Positions 1-7,790 of a stretch of DNA of 64,000 nt are shown here, piece after piece. Origin of the DNA: Modestobacter sp. VKM Ac-2985 (GTDB taxonomy: Bacteria > Actinomycetota > Actinomycetes > Mycobacteriales > Geodermatophilaceae). The notes under the pieces were generated by a model. It was given only the letters and a program-made list of their open reading frames with translations. It searched no databases and was not told the DNA's origin. Every line of letters starts with the position of its first letter. Position 1 is the first letter of the stretch. The position numbers and the translations under genes are program-made. The DNA lies in assembly GCF_026967925.1 (NCBI RefSeq), contig NZ_JAPVBI010000002.1:496001-560000 (forward strand), given 5' to 3'.

Positions 1-1060
1 CCAGCCGGCGGCGGCGGATCAGCGCGATGAAGAAGGGGGCACCGACGACGGCCAGCACGATCCCGACCTGCAGCTCACCCGGCCGGGCCAGGACCCGGCC
101 CAGCACGTCGGCCAGCAGCAGGAACACCACGCCGAGCAGCGCGGAGTACGGGACCAGCCAGCGGTGGTCGGGGCCGGTGATCGCCCGGGCGACGTGCGGC
201 ACCACCAGCCCGACGAAGGCGATCGGCCCGCAGGCGGCGGTGGCGGCCCCGGTGAGCAGCGTGATCGCGCCCAGCCCGACCACGCGGGCCAGCCAGATCC
301 GCTGGCCCAGGCCCCGGGCGACGTCCTCCCCGAGGCCCAGCAGGTTCAGCGCCGGCGCGTTCACCATGGCGAGCAGCAGGCCCACCACGATGAAGGGGGC
401 GATCTGGGTGAGGACCTCGGCGTCCCGCCCGGCCAGCGCACCCACCACCCAGAACCGGTAGGCGTCCAGCGCGGTCGTCTCGCGGATCGTGACCGCCTGC
501 ACCAGGGCGTAGAGCAGGTAGCTGATGGCCGCCCCCGCGAGCGCCAGGCTCACCGGGCTGGGCGCTCCGCGGCCCGCCGAGGCGATCAGGAAGACCGCCA
601 CGCTGCCCAGCATCGCGCCGGCGAAGGCGAACCAGACGTACCCGCCGGCCGTGGTGATGCCGAGCAGCCAGATCGAGAGGACGACGGCGAACGACGCACC
701 CGCGGTGACGCCGAGGAGGCCGGGATCGCCCAGCGGGTTGCGGGTGTGGCCCTGCATCAGCGCCCCGGAGACGGCGAGTGCGGAGCCGGCCAGGACGCCC
801 AGCAGGGTCCGGGGCACCCGCAGTTCGCGGATGATGACCGTCTCGTCCCCAGGGGTGCTCGGGTCGAGCAGGGCCTGCCACACGGTGCCGAGGCCGATCG
901 GCCTCGTCCCGACGGCGATGCTGAGCACGCACACCGCCACGACGACGGCCAGCAGCAGCCACAGCCCCAGCACCCGCGGGGCCATGCCCTGGAGCAGTCC
1001 TCGGCGCGGTGGCTGCGGGGTCGCCTCCGGAGCGGGCCGGGTGGCCGTGCGTTGCGCCAC
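1..1060 (-). CDS. FecCD-family iron-siderophore ABC transporter permease (3' end beyond window)
   Basis: Integral membrane permease that would move ferric siderophore across the cytoplasmic membrane with a FecE-type ATPase and a binding lipoprotein (neither is in the window). Read from a GTG at 1060 it begins VAQRTATRP; 353 codons are visible and the usual family length is about 340, so only the last few residues are missing. The frame shows about ten hydrophobic segments and family motifs such as RVPRTLLGVLAGSALAVSGA near residue 65, and GLVVPHVAR in the region facing the ATPase. An AGGAG lies 6 nt before the GTG. An IdeR-type box 42 nt upstream implies repression by iron. The upstream neighbour diverges, so this is probably the first gene of its operon. 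Family assignment is firm; the transported siderophore is unknown. Confidence 0.92.
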   Translation of the reverse strand, partial: MAQRTATRPAPEATPQPPRRGLLQGMAPRVLGLWLLLAVVVAVCVLSIAVGTRPIGLGTVWQALLDPSTPGDETVIIRELRVPRTLLGVLAGSALAVSGALMQGHTRNPLGDPGLLGVTAGASFAVVLSIWLLGITTAGGYVWFAFAGAMLGSVAVFLIASAGRGAPSPVSLALAGAAISYLLYALVQAVTIRETTALDAYRFWVVGALAGRDAEVLTQIAPFIVVGLLLAMVNAPALNLLGLGEDVARGLGQRIWLARVVGLGAITLLTGAATAACGPIAFVGLVVPHVARAITGPDHRWLVPYSALLGVVFLLLADVLGRVLARPGELQVGIVLAVVGAPFFIALIRRRRL

Positions 1061-1101
1061 GAGCGGCTCCTGGGGACGGGGTCGGGCCGGGTCCCCGGCC
1101 G

Positions 1102-1120
1102 GCAGGTGAGGCTCACCTTA
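1102..1120 (-). promoter_or_regulatory. IdeR/DtxR iron box upstream of the siderophore permease
   Basis: The 19-mer GCAGGTGAGGCTCACCTTA is a near-palindrome matching the IdeR/DtxR consensus TWAGGTWAGSCTWACCTWA at most positions, including both AGGT/ACCT half-sites. It sits 42 nt before the permease start, where iron-loaded IdeR would block transcription. The motif is seen directly; the regulation is inferred from the family and the target gene. Confidence 0.8.
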
Positions 1121-1150
1121 CCCAGCTGTCCCGCTCCGACCCCCGTCCCG

Positions 1151-1174
1151 GGGCAGAAATGGCCATTTCTGCCC
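1151..1174. repeat. Perfect 24-nt palindrome with AAATGGCCATTT core (copy 1 of 3)
   Basis: A loop-free perfect inverted repeat with 12-nt arms: an AT-rich AAATGGCCATTT core flanked by GGGCAG and CTGCCC. It lies in the divergent gap between the permease (-) and the acyl-CoA dehydrogenase (+), so it cannot terminate either gene. The core recurs at 2583..2610 and, with one change, at 36800..36827. It may be a protein-binding site or a member of a dispersed palindrome family. Confidence 0.85.
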
Positions 1175-1320
1175 GAGGGTGCGGGGCGAGCTCCCGGTGC
1201 GGCGGCGGCGTCGCTCGCGGCCAGCTCGTCGCGGGCGGACGGGCGGGAGCACTGCGTACCGTCCCTGAGTACCGCAACCCGGTCGGGACGGCGCCGTCTC
1301 GACTCCCCTGGAGGTGCACC

Positions 1321-2511
1321 GTGCCCGTCCGTCGCCTGGTCCCCACGCAGGAGGCCGCCGACCTGCTCGACCTCACCCGGCAGCTGGCCCGGGACGAGCT
1401 CGCGCCCCGGGCCGCCGCGGCGGAGGCGGCCGAGGAGTTCCCGTGTGACGTCTTCCGCACCCTGGGCCGGGCCGGGCTGCTGGGGCTGCCGTACGCCGAG
1501 GAGCTGGGCGGCGGCGGGCAGCCCTACGAGGTGTACCTGCAGGTGCTCGAGGAGATCGCCGCTGCGTGGGCCAGCGTCGCTGTCGGGGTGAGCGTGCACG
1601 GGCTGTCCTGCTTCGGGCTCGCCACCCGGGGCACGCCCGCGCAACAGCAGTGGCTGCCGGAGATGCTCGGCGGTGAGCAGCTGGGCGCCTACTGCCTCTC
1701 CGAGCCGCACGCCGGCTCCGACCCGGCGGCGATGCGCACCCGGGCCGTGCGGGACGGCGACTCGTACGTCCTCACCGGGGAGAAGGCCTGGACCACCCAC
1801 GGCGGGCACGCGGACTTCTACAAGGTCATGGCCCGCACCTCCGACGACGGCGCCCGCGGCATCTCCTGCTTCCTCGTGCCCGCCGACAGCGCGGGGCTGT
1901 CCGCCGACACCGCCGAGCGCAAGATGGGGCTGACCGGCTCGACCACCGCGACCATGCGGTTCGACGGCGTGCGGATCGACGCCGACCGGCGGCTGGGCGA
2001 GGAGGGCGAGGGGCTGTCGATCGCCCTCGCCGGGCTGGACGCCGGGCGGCTCGGGATCGCCGCCGTCGCCACCGGCCTGGCCCAGGGCGCGCTGGACGAC
2101 GCGGTCGCCTACGCAAGTGAGCGGGAGACCTTCGGCAAGCCGATCATCGAGCACCAGGGGCTGGGCTTCCTGCTCGCCGACATGGCCGCGGCCGTCGAGA
2201 CCGCCCGGGCGACCTACCTGTCCGCGGCCCGGCTGCGCGACGCCGGCCAGCCCTACGGCCAGCAGGCCTCGATCGCCAAGCTGGTGGCCACCGACAACGC
2301 GATGAAGGTGACCACCGACGCCGTCCAGGTGCTCGGCGGGTACGGCTACACCCGAGACTTCCCCGTCGAGCGGTACATGCGCGAGGCGAAGGTCATGCAG
2401 ATCTTCGAGGGCACCAACCAGATCCAGCGCCTGGTGATCAGCCGCGCCCTGGCCCGCGGCGGCACCCCCACCACCACCGTCGTCCCCCAGGGGCCTCGCC
2501 TCGTCGAGTGA
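1321..2511 (+). CDS. Acyl-CoA dehydrogenase
   Basis: FAD enzyme of about 396 residues catalysing alpha,beta-dehydrogenation of an acyl-CoA. The N-terminal helical domain is followed by the flavin/substrate motif YCLSEPHAGSD (about residues 121-131), the middle beta domain, and the C-terminal helical domain with RETFGKPI and QVLGGYGYTRDFPVERYMR. The likely catalytic base is E363 in IFEGTNQIQ. The GTG start at 1321 has GGAGGTG 5 nt upstream; the frame is open further upstream, but no other start has comparable Shine-Dalgarno support. Substrate chain length cannot be read from the sequence; the short-chain/branched-chain subfamily is plausible. The neighbours (permease, DUF2277) give no pathway. 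Confidence 0.93.
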   Translation: MPVRRLVPTQEAADLLDLTRQLARDELAPRAAAAEAAEEFPCDVFRTLGRAGLLGLPYAEELGGGGQPYEVYLQVLEEIAAAWASVAVGVSVHGLSCFGLATRGTPAQQQWLPEMLGGEQLGAYCLSEPHAGSDPAAMRTRAVRDGDSYVLTGEKAWTTHGGHADFYKVMARTSDDGARGISCFLVPADSAGLSADTAERKMGLTGSTTATMRFDGVRIDADRRLGEEGEGLSIALAGLDAGRLGIAAVATGLAQGALDDAVAYASERETFGKPIIEHQGLGFLLADMAAAVETARATYLSAARLRDAGQPYGQQASIAKLVATDNAMKVTTDAVQVLGGYGYTRDFPVERYMREAKVMQIFEGTNQIQRLVISRALARGGTPTTTVVPQGPRLVE

Positions 2512-2582
2512 CAGTCCAGCGGGCATCGGCCCGCCGGGAAGCCGGCTCAGCTGCCACTCGCCGTCGAGCGGGGCCCTTGAGG

Positions 2583-2610
2583 GACCACCGAAATGGCCAT
2601 TTCGGTGGTC
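2583..2610. repeat. Perfect 28-nt palindrome with AAATGGCCATTT core (copy 2 of 3)
   Basis: Perfect loop-free inverted repeat with 14-nt arms; GACCACCG and CGGTGGTC flank the AAATGGCCATTT core. It lies between the acyl-CoA dehydrogenase stop (2511) and the DUF2277 start (2636). The arms differ completely from copy 1 yet remain self-complementary, so arm changes have been compensated while the core is fixed. As RNA it would fold into a GGCC-tetraloop hairpin and could attenuate transcription here. Confidence 0.85.
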
Positions 2611-2635
2611 GGGGGGCGGGCCTAGGCTGCGCGGC

Positions 2636-2905
2636 ATGTGTCGGAACATCCACGTCCTGCACAACCTGGAGCCGGCCACCACCTCCGATGAGGTGCGCGC
2701 GGCGGCGCTGCAGTACGTGCGCAAGGTGAGCGGGTCGACCAAGCCGTCGCAGGCGAACCAGGCGGCGTTCGACCGGGCGGTCGAGGAGATCGCGCACGCC
2801 ACCGAGCACCTGCTCGCCGACCTGGTCACCACCGCGCCGCCCAAGGACCGCGAGGTGCTGGCGGCCCAGGCCCGCGCCCGCGCCGCCGTCCGCTACGCCG
2901 GCTGA
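2636..2905 (+). CDS. DUF2277 family small protein
   Basis: 89-residue protein beginning MCRNIHVLHNLEP, with the DUF2277 signature EVRAAALQYVRKVSG(S)TKPS..N..AFDRAV and the terminal TTAPPKDREV block. It matches the family over its whole length. The molecular role of the family is not established. It is alone on the plus strand, is preceded by a palindrome, and its transcript would end at the strong hairpin at 2931..2974 shared with the convergent PTS gene. Confidence 0.92.
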   Translation: MCRNIHVLHNLEPATTSDEVRAAALQYVRKVSGSTKPSQANQAAFDRAVEEIAHATEHLLADLVTTAPPKDREVLAAQARARAAVRYAG

Positions 2906-2930
2906 GACGCACGACTGCTCCCGCTGACGC

Positions 2931-2974
2931 ACGACGGCCCCGGCCGACCCGGGTGGGTCGGCCGGGGCCGTCGT
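2931..2974. terminator. Bidirectional intrinsic-type terminator hairpin
   Basis: Two perfect 19-nt arms (2931..2949 and 2956..2974) enclose a 6-nt loop between the convergent DUF2277 and PTS genes. There is no U-tract, as is common in high-G+C actinobacteria. Confidence 0.85.
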
Positions 2975-2985
2975 GGACGCCTGGC

Positions 2986-5058
2986 CTACGCGGGCTGCAG
3001 CGAACCGAGCACGGCCAGGACGTCGGCCGGGCTCTGCGCCGTCTCCAGCCGGGCGACCTGCGCCGGGTCGACGAAGACCTCCGCGATCCGGCCGAGCAGC
3101 TTCAGGTGGTCGTCGCCCGCGCCGGCGATGCCGATGACGAAGGAGACCTCCTTGCCGTTCCAGTCGATGCCGTCGGCGTAGCGGACGAAGGAGATCGCGG
3201 TCCGCCGGATGGCGGGCTTGGCCTCGTTCGTGCCGTGCGGCAGCGCCAGCCGGTTGCCCATGTAGGTCGACACCGAGGTCTCCCGCTCGTGCATGGCCTG
3301 CACGTAGGAGGCGTCGACGGCGTCGGCAGCGACCAGCAGCTGGCCGGCCTCGGTGATCGCCTCGTCGCGGGTGGTGGCCGAGCCGCCCAGGACGATGCTC
3401 TCCGCGGCCAGCACGTCGGTGCCGTCGTCGCCGTCGTCGGTCAGCCGGGAGAGGCCGCCGGCCGCGGCGGGGGCGGTGGCCTCGCGGCCGGGGACGGCGG
3501 CGCCGTCGGGCGCTGCGGCCGCGGTGGCCTCCTCGGCCGAGGGCGCGGCGTTGGTCCGCTTCAGCATCTCGACGATCTCGTCGTAGCGCGGACTGGACAT
3601 GAAGTCCGACACCGACACGTGCACCGCCGACCCGGTCTTCTTCTCGGCCCGGTCCGTCAGGTCCTCGTGGGTGACGACGAGGTCGTAGTCGTCGGTCAGG
3701 TTGGAGATGGCCTTGTTGACCACGGTCACGTCGTCGAAGCCGGCGCCGTGCACCTTCTTGCGGAGCACCGAGGCGCCCATGGCGGAGGAGCCCATGCCCG
3801 CGTCGCAGGCGAACACGATGGAGCGGATCGGGCCCTCGCTGCGGCCGGTGCGGGCACCGCTCAGGGCCGAGGAGACCGAGGACTTCTTGCCCTTGTTCGC
3901 CTCCATCGCCGCGGTGGCCGCGGTCAGGTCGCCGTCGTCGTCCTTGTCCAGCTTCAGCAGGAAGGCGGCGACCACGAACGTGACACCGGCCGCGATCACC
4001 ACCGAGGCGGTGACGCCGAGCAGGCTGCTGGGCGGGGAGGCCGCCCAGACCGCGATGATCGAGCCGGGGGACGCCGGCGAGCGCAGGCCCGAGCCGAAGA
4101 GCACGTTCGTGGCCACGCCGGCCATGCCGCCGAGGATGACCGCGACGATCAGCTTCGGCTTGGCCAGCACGTAGGGGAAGTAGATCTCGTGGATGCCGCC
4201 GACGAACTGGATGAGGATCGCGCCGGGTGCCGAGGCCTTGGCCACGCCGCGGCCGAACAGGGCGAAGGCGAGCAGCAGGCCCAGGCCCGGGCCGGGGTTG
4301 GCCTCGAGCAGGAACAGGATGGACTGGCCGGCCTGGGCCGCCTCGGTGGTGCCCAGCGGGGTGAGGATGCCCTGGTTGATCGCGTTGTTCAGGAACAGGA
4401 TCTTGGCCGGCTCGATGAAGATCGAGGTCAGCGGCAGCAGGCCGTTCTCGACCAGGACGTCGACGAGGTTGGAGGCCAGGTCGCTGAAGGCCTGCACGAA
4501 CGGGCCGGCGACCACGAAGCCGACGACGGCCAGGAACCCGCCCCAGATGCCGGCGGAGAAGTTGTTGATCAGCATCTCGAAGCCGGGGCGGATCTTGTGC
4601 GCCCACAGCGCGTCGAGCTTCTTCATCGACCAGCCGGCGAGCGGGCCCATCACCATGGCGCCCAGGAACATCGGCACCGTGGAGCCGGTGATGGCGCCGA
4701 TGGTGGCGATGGCGCCGACGACGCCGCCGCGCAGGTTGTCGTCGTACATCATCCGGCCGCCGGTGTAGCCGATCAGCAGCGGCAGGAGGTACGTGATCAT
4801 CGGGCCGACGATCCCGGTGCCCTCGGCCCCGGATCCCCAGGCGCCGAGGTCCTCGACGAAGCCGTAGCCGCCCTCGTAGCCGAGCGCGTCGCCGATCAGG
4901 GTGATCCAGCCGGTCTCGATGAACAGGGCGGTGATCAGGCCCCAGGCGATGAACGCGCCGATGTTGGGCAGCACCATGTTCGACAGGAAGGTGCCGAACC
5001 GCTGGACGTGCAGCCGCATCCCTCCCGAACGCGCTTCGGGCTGGGTGGTCGTGGCCAT
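2986..5058 (-). CDS. mtlA: PTS mannitol-type enzyme IICBA
   Basis: About 690-residue phosphotransferase permease, all three domains fused. IIC (about 1-350) is the multi-helix membrane channel starting LSNMVLPNIGAFIAWGLITA. IIB (about 410-500) carries the phospho-cysteine C418 in FACDAGMGSSAMGAS. IIA (about 550-690) carries the phospho-histidine H608 in LALPHGTNEAK. The order and motifs are those of mannitol MtlA, which imports mannitol as mannitol-1-phosphate. ATG 5058 is chosen because AGGAGG lies about 7 nt upstream; an in-frame start 90 nt earlier lacks this. A promoter and repeated ACCCAC half-sites lie upstream. It diverges from a zinc dehydrogenase that probably oxidises the imported polyol or its phosphate. 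EI and HPr are not in the window. Confidence 0.93.
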   Translation of the reverse strand: MATTTQPEARSGGMRLHVQRFGTFLSNMVLPNIGAFIAWGLITALFIETGWITLIGDALGYEGGYGFVEDLGAWGSGAEGTGIVGPMITYLLPLLIGYTGGRMMYDDNLRGGVVGAIATIGAITGSTVPMFLGAMVMGPLAGWSMKKLDALWAHKIRPGFEMLINNFSAGIWGGFLAVVGFVVAGPFVQAFSDLASNLVDVLVENGLLPLTSIFIEPAKILFLNNAINQGILTPLGTTEAAQAGQSILFLLEANPGPGLGLLLAFALFGRGVAKASAPGAILIQFVGGIHEIYFPYVLAKPKLIVAVILGGMAGVATNVLFGSGLRSPASPGSIIAVWAASPPSSLLGVTASVVIAAGVTFVVAAFLLKLDKDDDGDLTAATAAMEANKGKKSSVSSALSGARTGRSEGPIRSIVFACDAGMGSSAMGASVLRKKVHGAGFDDVTVVNKAISNLTDDYDLVVTHEDLTDRAEKKTGSAVHVSVSDFMSSPRYDEIVEMLKRTNAAPSAEEATAAAAPDGAAVPGREATAPAAAGGLSRLTDDGDDGTDVLAAESIVLGGSATTRDEAITEAGQLLVAADAVDASYVQAMHERETSVSTYMGNRLALPHGTNEAKPAIRRTAISFVRYADGIDWNGKEVSFVIGIAGAGDDHLKLLGRIAEVFVDPAQVARLETAQSPADVLAVLGSLQPA

Positions 5059-5165
5059 GAAGGACCCTCCTGAGCTGGATCTGCAACCGCGATCGACAGG
5101 GGTCGTTCGGGCGTCGGACTGAGCGGTCGATCGTGTGACGGCTATCACCCGAATCTGTGTATGTC

Positions 5166-5194
5166 TGTATATAGGGCCTTGTGACGTGGGTCAA
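5166..5194 (-). promoter_or_regulatory. Predicted sigma-70-type promoter for the PTS gene
   Basis: On the minus strand TTGACC (5189..5194) and TATACA (5166..5171) are separated by exactly 17 nt. The predicted transcript starts near 5159, giving a leader of about 100 nt. An unusually AT-rich patch in this genome supports the call. Confidence 0.6.
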
Positions 5195-5230
5195 GCGCGG
5201 ACAAACCCACATGAACGCAGAGAGACCCAC
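5186..5230. promoter_or_regulatory. Candidate operator: GTGGGT/ACCCAC half-sites at about 20-bp spacing
   Basis: GTGGGT (5186..5191) faces ACCCAC (5205..5210), and a second ACCCAC follows at 5225..5230. The steps are 19 and 20 bp, about two helical turns. The first half-site overlaps the predicted -35 box of the PTS gene, so a repressor or activator bound here could control both divergent genes. No regulator gene is adjacent, so its identity is unknown. Confidence 0.45.
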
Positions 5231-5338
5231 TCATCCGGGTGTGACGCTTCCGTCCTACAGTGATCGGCGACACCCGGTCAGTGGCCAGCCCCGCGGCGCC
5301 GGACGGCGTCACCGTCGACACAGCACTCGGAGGACGAC

Positions 5339-6397
5339 ATGAAGGCCCTGCGGTTCTACGCCCCTGAGGACGTGCGGCTCGAGGACGTCCCGGAGCCCGA
5401 GTGCGGTCCGGACGAGATCAAGATCAAGGTCAAGAACACCTCGACCTGCGGCACCGACGTCAAGATCTTCCACAACGGCCACCAGAACCTCTCCCCGCCG
5501 CGCACCATCGGGCACGAGGTCGCCGGTGAGGTCGTCGAGGTCGGCGCGAACGTCAACGCGACCTACGGCAGCAGCTGGGCCCCGGGCGACCGCGCGCAGG
5601 TGATCGCCGCGGTGCCGTGCGGGCACTGCCACGAGTGCCGCAAGGGCTGGATGGCGGTGTGCCAGAACCAGACCTCGGTGGGCTACCAGTACGACGGCGG
5701 GTTCGCCGAGTACATGATCGTCCCGCAGCAGGTGCTGAAGGTCGACGGGCTGAACCGGATCCCGGACAACGTCGGCTACGACGAGGCCTCGGCCGCCGAG
5801 CCGTTCGCCTGCGCGATCAACGCCCAGGAGCTGCTCGGCATCGAGGAGGGCGACACCCTCGTCGTGTTCGGCGCCGGGCCGATCGGCTGCATGCACATCC
5901 GCATCGCCCGCGGCGTGCACAAGGTCGGGAAGGTCATCCTGGTCGACGTCAACGCCGACCGGCTGGAGATGTCGGCGAAGGCCGTCCAGCCCGACGAGGT
6001 CATCAACGGCGCCGAGGTCGACGTCGTCACCCGGGTCATGGAGCTCACCGAGGGCCGCGGCGCCGACGTCATCATCACGGCGACGGCGGCGAACGTCACC
6101 CAGGAGCAGGCGATCGCCATGGCGGCCCGCAACGGCCGGATCTCCTTCTTCGGCGGCCTGCCCAAGACCAACCCCACGATCACCTGCGACTCCAACGTCG
6201 TGCACTACCGGCAGCTGCACATCCACGGCGCCAACGGGTCCGCGCCCGAGCACAACAAGCGGGCGCTGGAGTACATCTCCACCGGTCAGGTGCCGGTCAA
6301 GGACCTGATCACCGAGCACCTGCCGCTGGACCGCGTCCTCGACGCCTTCTCCATCGTGCAGAAGGGCGAGGCGATCAAGGTCACCGTCGAGCCGTGA
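5339..6397 (+). CDS. Zinc-dependent medium-chain dehydrogenase, probably polyol(-phosphate) dehydrogenase
   Basis: 352-residue MDR-family NAD(P)-dependent enzyme. Catalytic zinc ligands are visible in TSTCGTDVK and TIGHEVAGE. The structural zinc lobe CGHCHECRKGWMAVC has all four cysteines. The Rossmann motif VVFGAGPIGCMHIRIARG is near residue 180. The ATG at 5339 is preceded by GGAGG. It is divergent from the mannitol-type PTS and shares a 280-bp control region with it, which suggests oxidation of an imported hexitol phosphate (mannitol-1-P or sorbitol-6-P). Classical MtlD belongs to a different long-chain family, so this would be a non-homologous substitute. Substrate is inferred from context only. 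Confidence 0.82.
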   Translation: MKALRFYAPEDVRLEDVPEPECGPDEIKIKVKNTSTCGTDVKIFHNGHQNLSPPRTIGHEVAGEVVEVGANVNATYGSSWAPGDRAQVIAAVPCGHCHECRKGWMAVCQNQTSVGYQYDGGFAEYMIVPQQVLKVDGLNRIPDNVGYDEASAAEPFACAINAQELLGIEEGDTLVVFGAGPIGCMHIRIARGVHKVGKVILVDVNADRLEMSAKAVQPDEVINGAEVDVVTRVMELTEGRGADVIITATAANVTQEQAIAMAARNGRISFFGGLPKTNPTITCDSNVVHYRQLHIHGANGSAPEHNKRALEYISTGQVPVKDLITEHLPLDRVLDAFSIVQKGEAIKVTVEP

Positions 6398-6404
6398 CCT
6401 GGCG

Positions 6405-6429
6405 GCGCAGCCCCCGCCGGGGGCTGCGC
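6405..6429. terminator. Convergent terminator hairpin
   Basis: Perfect 11-bp arms GCGCAGCCCCC (6405..6415) and GGGGGCTGCGC (6419..6429) around a 3-nt loop. It starts 8 nt after the dehydrogenase stop and abuts the stop of ilvA on the other strand, so it can serve both. Confidence 0.8.
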
Positions 6430-7688
6430 TACACCAGGAAGCGGTAGGCGGTCGTGCCCGGGGCGAGGAGCTGGATCTTCAGCGGGCCCGCCTCGATCCG
6501 GGCCAGCAGCGGTGCCAGGCCGTCGACGCTGCCCAGCTCGATGCCGGTCAGCGCCGCCCCGGTCTCCCGGTTGTCCCGCTTGACGTACTCGAACAGCACG
6601 ATGTCGTCGTCCGGGCCGAGCACCTCGTCCAGGAACCGGCGCAGCGCCCCGGGCTCCTGGGGGAACTCGACCAGGAAGTAGTGCTTGAGGCCCTGGTGCA
6701 CCAGGGAGCGCTCGACGACCTCGGCGTACCGGCTGACGTCGTTGTTGCCGCCCGACAGCAGGGTGACGACGGTCTGGCCGGGCTCGACGAGGACCGAGCC
6801 GCCGGTGAGCGCGGCGCTGGCCAGGGCGCCGGCGGGCTCGGCGATCACCCCGTCGACCTGGTAGAGGTCGAGCATCTCGGTGCAGACCTGCCCCTCGGGC
6901 ACGGTCACCAGCTCTGCGCCCGAGTCGCGGACCAGTGGGAAGGTCACGTCGCCGGCCCGGCGCACCGACGCGCCGTCGACGAAGGTGTCGATCTCGGCCA
7001 GCTCCACCGGTCGGCCCGCAGCCAGCGCCGCGGCCATGTTCGCCGCACCCGCCGGCTCCACCCCCACCAGCCGGACGCCGGGGACCTGCTCGCGCAGCCA
7101 GGTGCCGCAGCCGGCCAGCAGCCCGCCGCCACCGACCGGCAGGACGACGACGTCCGGCGGGGTGTCCAGCTGGCTGAGCAGCTCCATCGCCACGGTGGCC
7201 TGACCGGCGACCGTCGACCGTGCGTCGAAGGCGGGCACCAGCGTGGCCCCGGTCATCGTGGCGTGCTCGGCAGCTGCGGCGGCCGCGTCGTCGTAGGTGT
7301 CGCCGTGGACGACGAGCTCGACCATGTCCCCGCCGAGCGCGGCGATCCGCTGCCGCTTCTGCCGCGGCGTCGTCCCGGGGACGAACACCCGGCCCCGGAC
7401 GCCGAGCACCCGGCAGGCGTAGGCGACGCCCTGGCCGTGGTTGCCGGCGCTGGCGGTCACCGCGCCGGCGGCCCGCCCGGCGGCGTCCAGCTGGCTGATC
7501 GTGTTGTAGGCGCCGCGCACCTTGTACGACCGGCCGACCTGCAGGTCCTCGCGCTTGACCCAGACGGCGGCGCCGGTCAGCTCCGACAGCCGGGCGTTGC
7601 GCTGCAGCGGCGTCCGTTCGGCGACGCCGGCCAGCCGGGCGGCGGCGGCGGTGACCTCGGCGGAGAAGGAGGTGCGGAGTGCGGTCAC
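6429..7688 (-). CDS. ilvA: Threonine ammonia-lyase (threonine deaminase)
   Basis: 419-residue PLP enzyme converting threonine to 2-oxobutyrate, first step of isoleucine synthesis or a catabolic route. The Schiff-base lysine is K56 in GRSYKVRGAYN; the cofactor phosphate loop VGGGGLLAGCG lies about residues 190-200. A single C-terminal ACT-like domain (from LKHYFLVEFPQEPGALRRFL, about residue 330) indicates feedback control, as in the biosynthetic IlvA type; the length also fits that type. The GTG at 7688 follows GGGGAGGATGGGGC; a longer in-frame start at 7745 lies inside the 7724..7789 hairpin and is less likely. It is a single gene between two hairpins. Confidence 0.9.
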   Translation of the reverse strand: MTALRTSFSAEVTAAAARLAGVAERTPLQRNARLSELTGAAVWVKREDLQVGRSYKVRGAYNTISQLDAAGRAAGAVTASAGNHGQGVAYACRVLGVRGRVFVPGTTPRQKRQRIAALGGDMVELVVHGDTYDDAAAAAAEHATMTGATLVPAFDARSTVAGQATVAMELLSQLDTPPDVVVLPVGGGGLLAGCGTWLREQVPGVRLVGVEPAGAANMAAALAAGRPVELAEIDTFVDGASVRRAGDVTFPLVRDSGAELVTVPEGQVCTEMLDLYQVDGVIAEPAGALASAALTGGSVLVEPGQTVVTLLSGGNNDVSRYAEVVERSLVHQGLKHYFLVEFPQEPGALRRFLDEVLGPDDDIVLFEYVKRDNRETGAALTGIELGSVDGLAPLLARIEAGPLKIQLLAPGTTAYRFLV

Positions 7689-7723
7689 CGCCCCATCCTC
7701 CCCGACCCAGCGGGCCCACCCAC

Positions 7724-7789
7724 TCAGGCACAGGAGGCTCTTCACCCACTCCTGGGCGTCAGACCGGGTGGAAAGCCTCCTGTGCCTGA
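7724..7789. repeat. Intergenic inverted repeat, family 2 (copy 1)
   Basis: Arms 7724..7747 and 7766..7789 pair at 22 of 24 positions, separated by 18 nt. It lies just downstream of the SDR (-) and immediately upstream of the ilvA start. The right arm read in reverse is nearly the same 27-mer as the left arm of the hairpin at 51701..51762 behind the HelD-like gene (about four differences). Confidence 0.85.
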
Positions 7790-7790
7790 C

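Noticed and set aside
7689-7745. Longer N-terminus for threonine ammonia-lyase from 7745
   Set aside because: The extra 19 codons lie inside the family-2 hairpin and read MKSLLCLSGWARWVGEDGA; the GTG at 7688 has a good ribosome site and a family-like N-terminus.
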